NCBI GenBank assembly: GCA_955652655.1
Contig: CATPCK010000610.1
Span: 1-16,373, forward strand
Direction of reading: 5' to 3'
Length of the DNA: 16,373 nucleotides
Source: an uncultured Ktedonobacteraceae bacterium
GTDB lineage: Bacteria > Chloroflexota > Ktedonobacteria > Ktedonobacterales > Ktedonobacteraceae
Shown here: one piece after another, positions 13,885-16,373 of the stretch
How the letters are laid out: the number at the start of each line of letters is the position of its first letter
How positions within the stretch are numbered: position 1 is the stretch's first letter
Notes under the pieces: model-generated
The model's database searches: none
What the model was told of the DNA's origin: nothing
What the model saw: only the letters and a program-made list of their open reading frames with translations
Program-made: the position numbers and the translations under genes

Positions 13885-15312
13885 ATGGCACAAAATGATT
13901 GTACAACACAAATAAAAATGCATCAGTTTGCCAGGAAAAACTATGTGACCCTACTGATACTGATCAGTAGTATCGTGTTTCTGATTACGGCCTTCATCTA
14001 TGTCCAGTTTTCCTCTCCCCCCTCTGGCGATGAACCGCACTACTTGATCATCAGCCAGACCCTGCTCAAATACCACTCTCTCAACGTTATGTTAGACTAT
14101 AGCAACGGCGATTATCACGCCTTTTATCCATATACTATCGACCCCCACCTCTCCTATGGCACACATGGCCAACTTATGCCGTTACATAGCATTGGAGCAC
14201 CCATTTTATGGCTCCTGCCATTCTATGTGCTTGGAAGGCTAGGAGCAGTTTTTTTTATGTCTTTGCTCTCAGTGCTGATTATTCTGAACATTTACAAGTT
14301 ACTGATAACAATGAACATTGGCGCTACATACGCTTTCGTTGTCAGCCTGGCTTATGCCATCGCTTCGCCTGTGTATTTGTATTCACACCTTACCTTTATA
14401 GAACCCGTGGGTGCGCTTATTTGCATTTATGTACTCAGGAAAATATTACAACAAGAACGTACGCTTACCGAAGTGATCGTAAGTTCCCTTCTCTTAGGCA
14501 TCCTACCCTGGGTGCATATCCGTTTTGCCTTTTTTGAGCTGATTTTATTTTTCGCTTTACTCCTCAGAATCTATGAACAGCACAAGCTAAAGCATTTCAA
14601 ATATTACATCTGCCTCCTTGTACCCGTTACAATTTTCTTCATAGCATATGAAATATATACCTACTCATTTTGGGGAACATTGAATCCTGGCGCGATCGAA
14701 CTGAACGATATCCACCACAACAGCAGTCCCTTTGCCGCGGCTCCTTTCAATGCTATGTTAGGCATTTTCTTAGACCAGCAGTATGGCTTTCTGATCAATT
14801 TTCCTATCTTTATCTTGCTTTTTCCGGGTATATTTTTAGCGACAAAAAACCATTGCACCCGCTATAATCTCTTAATGCTCATCTTGACCATTCCCTACAT
14901 ACTTCTATTTACGTCAATTAATAACTGGACAGGCGGTTGGTCTCCTCCCGCACGCTTAATCTTCGTTCTCCTCCCGCTCTACGCATTCTACCTGGCCTAT
15001 GCGCTGCAGCAAATCAACTCACTATTTGCATGTCTCGTCGTAGCAGCTACAACACTGTACGGGCTTACTTATAACATGTTATCTCTTACACCGCCTCTCA
15101 ACAGCTTCAATTCTCCAACAGGGTATAACAGGACCATCATCCACCTACAATTGTTCAACTTTCGTTTAACAGATATATTCCCTTCCATGTTTTTAGTCAA
15201 TCAAACAAGCCTTTTTGTGCTCTGGATCATCATATTTGCTGGCCTATCATACGCGCTGTTACTCTCAAAAAGATTGAAAAGATGGCCATCTGTGCCCCAG
15301 GATCGTCATTAG
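13885..15312 (+). CDS. Polytopic membrane protein, GT-C fold glycosyltransferase-like
   Basis: 475 aa from the ATG at 13885 (a GTG directly before it is also possible, and an ATG at 13918 would give 464 aa). About 10-11 hydrophobic helices are visible, the first at about 21-41. It is followed at once by SSPPSGDEPHYL with Asp49-Glu50. An acidic pair after the first helix, in the first extracytoplasmic loop, is the hallmark of GT-C enzymes (ArnT/PMT/GT39 type) that use lipid-linked sugars. A long loop (65-100) and a Trp-rich stretch NNWTGGWSPPARL near 350 also fit that group. Substrate is unknown. It is clearly more AT-rich than the genes on either side and sits on the opposite strand between the two halves of the cox group, which suggests later insertion. 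The Shine-Dalgarno is poor. A strong terminator follows the stop. Confidence 0.65.
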   Translation: MAQNDCTTQIKMHQFARKNYVTLLILISSIVFLITAFIYVQFSSPPSGDEPHYLIISQTLLKYHSLNVMLDYSNGDYHAFYPYTIDPHLSYGTHGQLMPLHSIGAPILWLLPFYVLGRLGAVFFMSLLSVLIILNIYKLLITMNIGATYAFVVSLAYAIASPVYLYSHLTFIEPVGALICIYVLRKILQQERTLTEVIVSSLLLGILPWVHIRFAFFELILFFALLLRIYEQHKLKHFKYYICLLVPVTIFFIAYEIYTYSFWGTLNPGAIELNDIHHNSSPFAAAPFNAMLGIFLDQQYGFLINFPIFILLFPGIFLATKNHCTRYNLLMLILTIPYILLFTSINNWTGGWSPPARLIFVLLPLYAFYLAYALQQINSLFACLVVAATTLYGLTYNMLSLTPPLNSFNSPTGYNRTIIHLQLFNFRLTDIFPSMFLVNQTSLFVLWIIIFAGLSYALLLSKRLKRWPSVPQDRH

Positions 15313-15322
15313 GTCCAAAAAT

Positions 15323-15381
15323 AAAGCAAACTGAGAGCAGGGCAAGTGGTTACATCACTTGCCCTGCTCTCAGTTTGCTTT
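15323..15381. terminator. Bidirectional terminator with 26-base perfect arms
   Basis: Arms at 15323-15348 and 15356-15381 are exact reverse complements with a 7-base loop (GTTACAT). The inner stem is GC-rich (GAGAGCAGGGCAAGTG) and the ends are A/T-rich. It lies between the convergent stops of the glycosyltransferase-like gene (15312) and coxM (15405). For minus-strand transcripts the stem ends CTTT and runs on into ATTTTTGG, a good U-tract. For plus-strand transcripts the T-run is shorter (GCTTTGTCTC). Confidence 0.9.
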
Positions 15382-15404
15382 GTCTCAAACGATCAGCTTG
15401 CGAA

Positions 15405-16271
15405 CTATACGCGCTCCGCTGCCCTCAAGATCGCCCTGCGCGCCATAACCGCCGACATCTGAGCGCGATATTCCCTGGAGCCGTGAATATCTCCAAGCAG
15501 CGCGAGGCCATCGGCAGCATGCGCCGCAGCAGCCGCCACAGTGGCCTCGTCAAGTTTTTTCCCAACGAGAGCCGCCTCTACCGCATTGGCGCGCGTTGCT
15601 TTCTCTGATGCACCGGTTATGACCACACTCACCGAGGAGCAAGTGCCATCCCCATCAAGTGTAACTACTGCCGCGCACCCCGCCACCGCGTAATGAGAAG
15701 CTTTGTTTTCCAGCTTCATATACGTGCTGCCAGTGCGAGCAGGAGGAATGGCAAAACGAATTTCGGTGATGATTTCATCAGGCTGTAAGGCGGTTTCAAA
15801 CAGACCCTTGAAGAAATCGTCGGCCTTGATAGTTCGCACGCCATTAGGACCTTGTACAAGGATATCGGCCTTGAGCGCTTGCACGATACCTGGCATATCT
15901 GCAGCGGGATCAGAGTGTGCAATACTGCCACCGATGGTACCACGATTTCGGACCTGCGGATCACCAATGACGGAAGTTCCTTCTGGCAACAAGGCAAAAT
16001 GGCGACTGAGAATATCGGATTGCTCAATCGTCGTATAGGTCGTCATCGCACCGACAGCGACAGCACCATTCTCCTCACGTATGTAGGAAAGACCACCAAT
16101 CTTCCCAATGTCAACCAGGTGGGCAGGCTGCGCCAGGCGTAGTTTCATGGTGGGAAGCAGGCTATGCCCCCCTGCTAATAGCTTTGCATCATCGCCATAT
16201 TGTTGCAGAAGTGCTATAGCCTCATCCACCGACTTCGCTGGATGATAATCAAATGCTGCTGGAAGAGACAT
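15405..16271 (-). CDS. coxM: CO-dehydrogenase/xanthine-dehydrogenase family FAD-binding (medium) subunit
   Basis: 288 aa. It holds FAD and passes electrons from the iron-sulfur subunit to the acceptor in heterotrimeric Mo-hydroxylases (CoxLMS type). The two flavin signatures are intact: LLAGGHSLLPTMKLR (31-45) and RNRGTIGGSIAHSDPAAD (108-125). The length matches CoxM/CutM proteins. The ATG has AGGAG eight bases upstream and lies 20 bases after the CoxL stop, so the two form one operon. Gene order L-M differs from the M-S-L order of Oligotropha, and no coxS follows, since a terminator does. Sequence alone cannot separate CO dehydrogenase from aldehyde, nicotinate or purine hydroxylase relatives. 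Confidence 0.9.
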   Translation of the reverse strand: MSLPAAFDYHPAKSVDEAIALLQQYGDDAKLLAGGHSLLPTMKLRLAQPAHLVDIGKIGGLSYIREENGAVAVGAMTTYTTIEQSDILSRHFALLPEGTSVIGDPQVRNRGTIGGSIAHSDPAADMPGIVQALKADILVQGPNGVRTIKADDFFKGLFETALQPDEIITEIRFAIPPARTGSTYMKLENKASHYAVAGCAAVVTLDGDGTCSSVSVVITGASEKATRANAVEAALVGKKLDEATVAAAAAHAADGLALLGDIHGSREYRAQMSAVMARRAILRAAERV

Positions 16272-16291
16272 ACTATTTTCTCCTTTTCACC

Positions 16292-16373
16292 CTATTGCTG
16301 CTGATGAATGATTTTCCACAGCTTCTCTGACTTGAACGGCATGTCAACATGTGCCACATCCAGGGCATCAGCA
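16292..16373 (-). CDS. coxL: C-terminal end of CoxL-type molybdenum large subunit (partial)
   Basis: Only the last 26 codons lie in the window: they end VDMPFKSEKLWKIIHQQQ then TAG. The pattern of (I/V)DMP followed by a Trp-containing helix is typical of the C-terminus of CoxL/CutL-type molybdopterin subunits. The following FAD-subunit gene confirms the assignment. The active-site loop (AYXCSFR in true CO dehydrogenase) is outside the window, so the substrate is open. Confidence 0.75.
   Translation of the reverse strand, partial: ADALDVAHVDMPFKSEKLWKIIHQQQ

Noticed and set aside
1..16373. tRNA, rRNA, CRISPR arrays, insertion sequences
   Set aside because: No cloverleaf-like segments, spaced repeats, transposase motifs or terminal inverted repeats with target duplications were recognised.

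Overview
The window looks like chromosomal DNA from a monoderm, moderately GC-rich bacterium of the Chloroflexota, most likely a Ktedonobacteria-type lineage. That assignment is an inference. It rests on an aerobic CO-dehydrogenase-type (cox) gene set beside Gram-positive-style envelope genes (a LytR-CpsA-Psr protein and a MurJ flippase with a very long cytosolic tail) and a eukaryotic-type kinase-like protein carrying an FHA domain. Genes are densely packed and no intergenic gap exceeds 300 bases. The longest is the 277-base divergent region 2139-2415. I see no tRNA, rRNA, CRISPR array, transposase or integrase.

Left part (1-8842), envelope and housekeeping. A gamma-glutamyltransferase family gene (minus) runs off the left edge. 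Upstream of it on the same strand is a monofunctional mannose-1-phosphate guanylyltransferase. Divergent from these, murJ and a homoserine dehydrogenase gene form a tight plus-strand pair 4 bases apart. They converge on a minus-strand gene for a degenerate protein kinase fused to an intact FHA domain, followed upstream by a LytR-CpsA-Psr (LCP) wall-polymer ligase. MurJ and the LCP protein both carry long Pro/Gln/Tyr-rich low-complexity cytosolic tails. MurJ, a pseudokinase and an FHA domain are the three parts of the mycobacterial MviN-FhaA wall-control module, here arranged differently.

Right part (8843-16373), molybdenum-hydroxylase module. Reading leftwards on the minus strand: the last 26 codons of a CoxL-type large subunit, the CoxM-type FAD subunit, and a near-perfect bidirectional terminator. 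After an interruption by one AT-rich plus-strand membrane glycosyltransferase-like gene comes a probable second unit: an M29 aminopeptidase, a CoxD-type MoxR ATPase, a CoxE-type VWA protein, a small CoxI/XdhC N-domain protein and a full-length XdhC-like protein. CoxD, CoxE and the XdhC-type proteins are known maturation factors for the Mo(-Cu) cofactor of CoxLMS-type enzymes, so both halves probably serve one enzyme. The iron-sulfur subunit (coxS) and the active-site part of CoxL lie outside the window. Whether the enzyme oxidises CO or another substrate therefore cannot be decided here.

Several start sites were moved from the longest possible reading frame on Shine-Dalgarno, homology-length or promoter grounds (LCP, both XdhC-type genes, CoxD, the M29 peptidase and the glycosyltransferase). 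Promoter calls are by eye.
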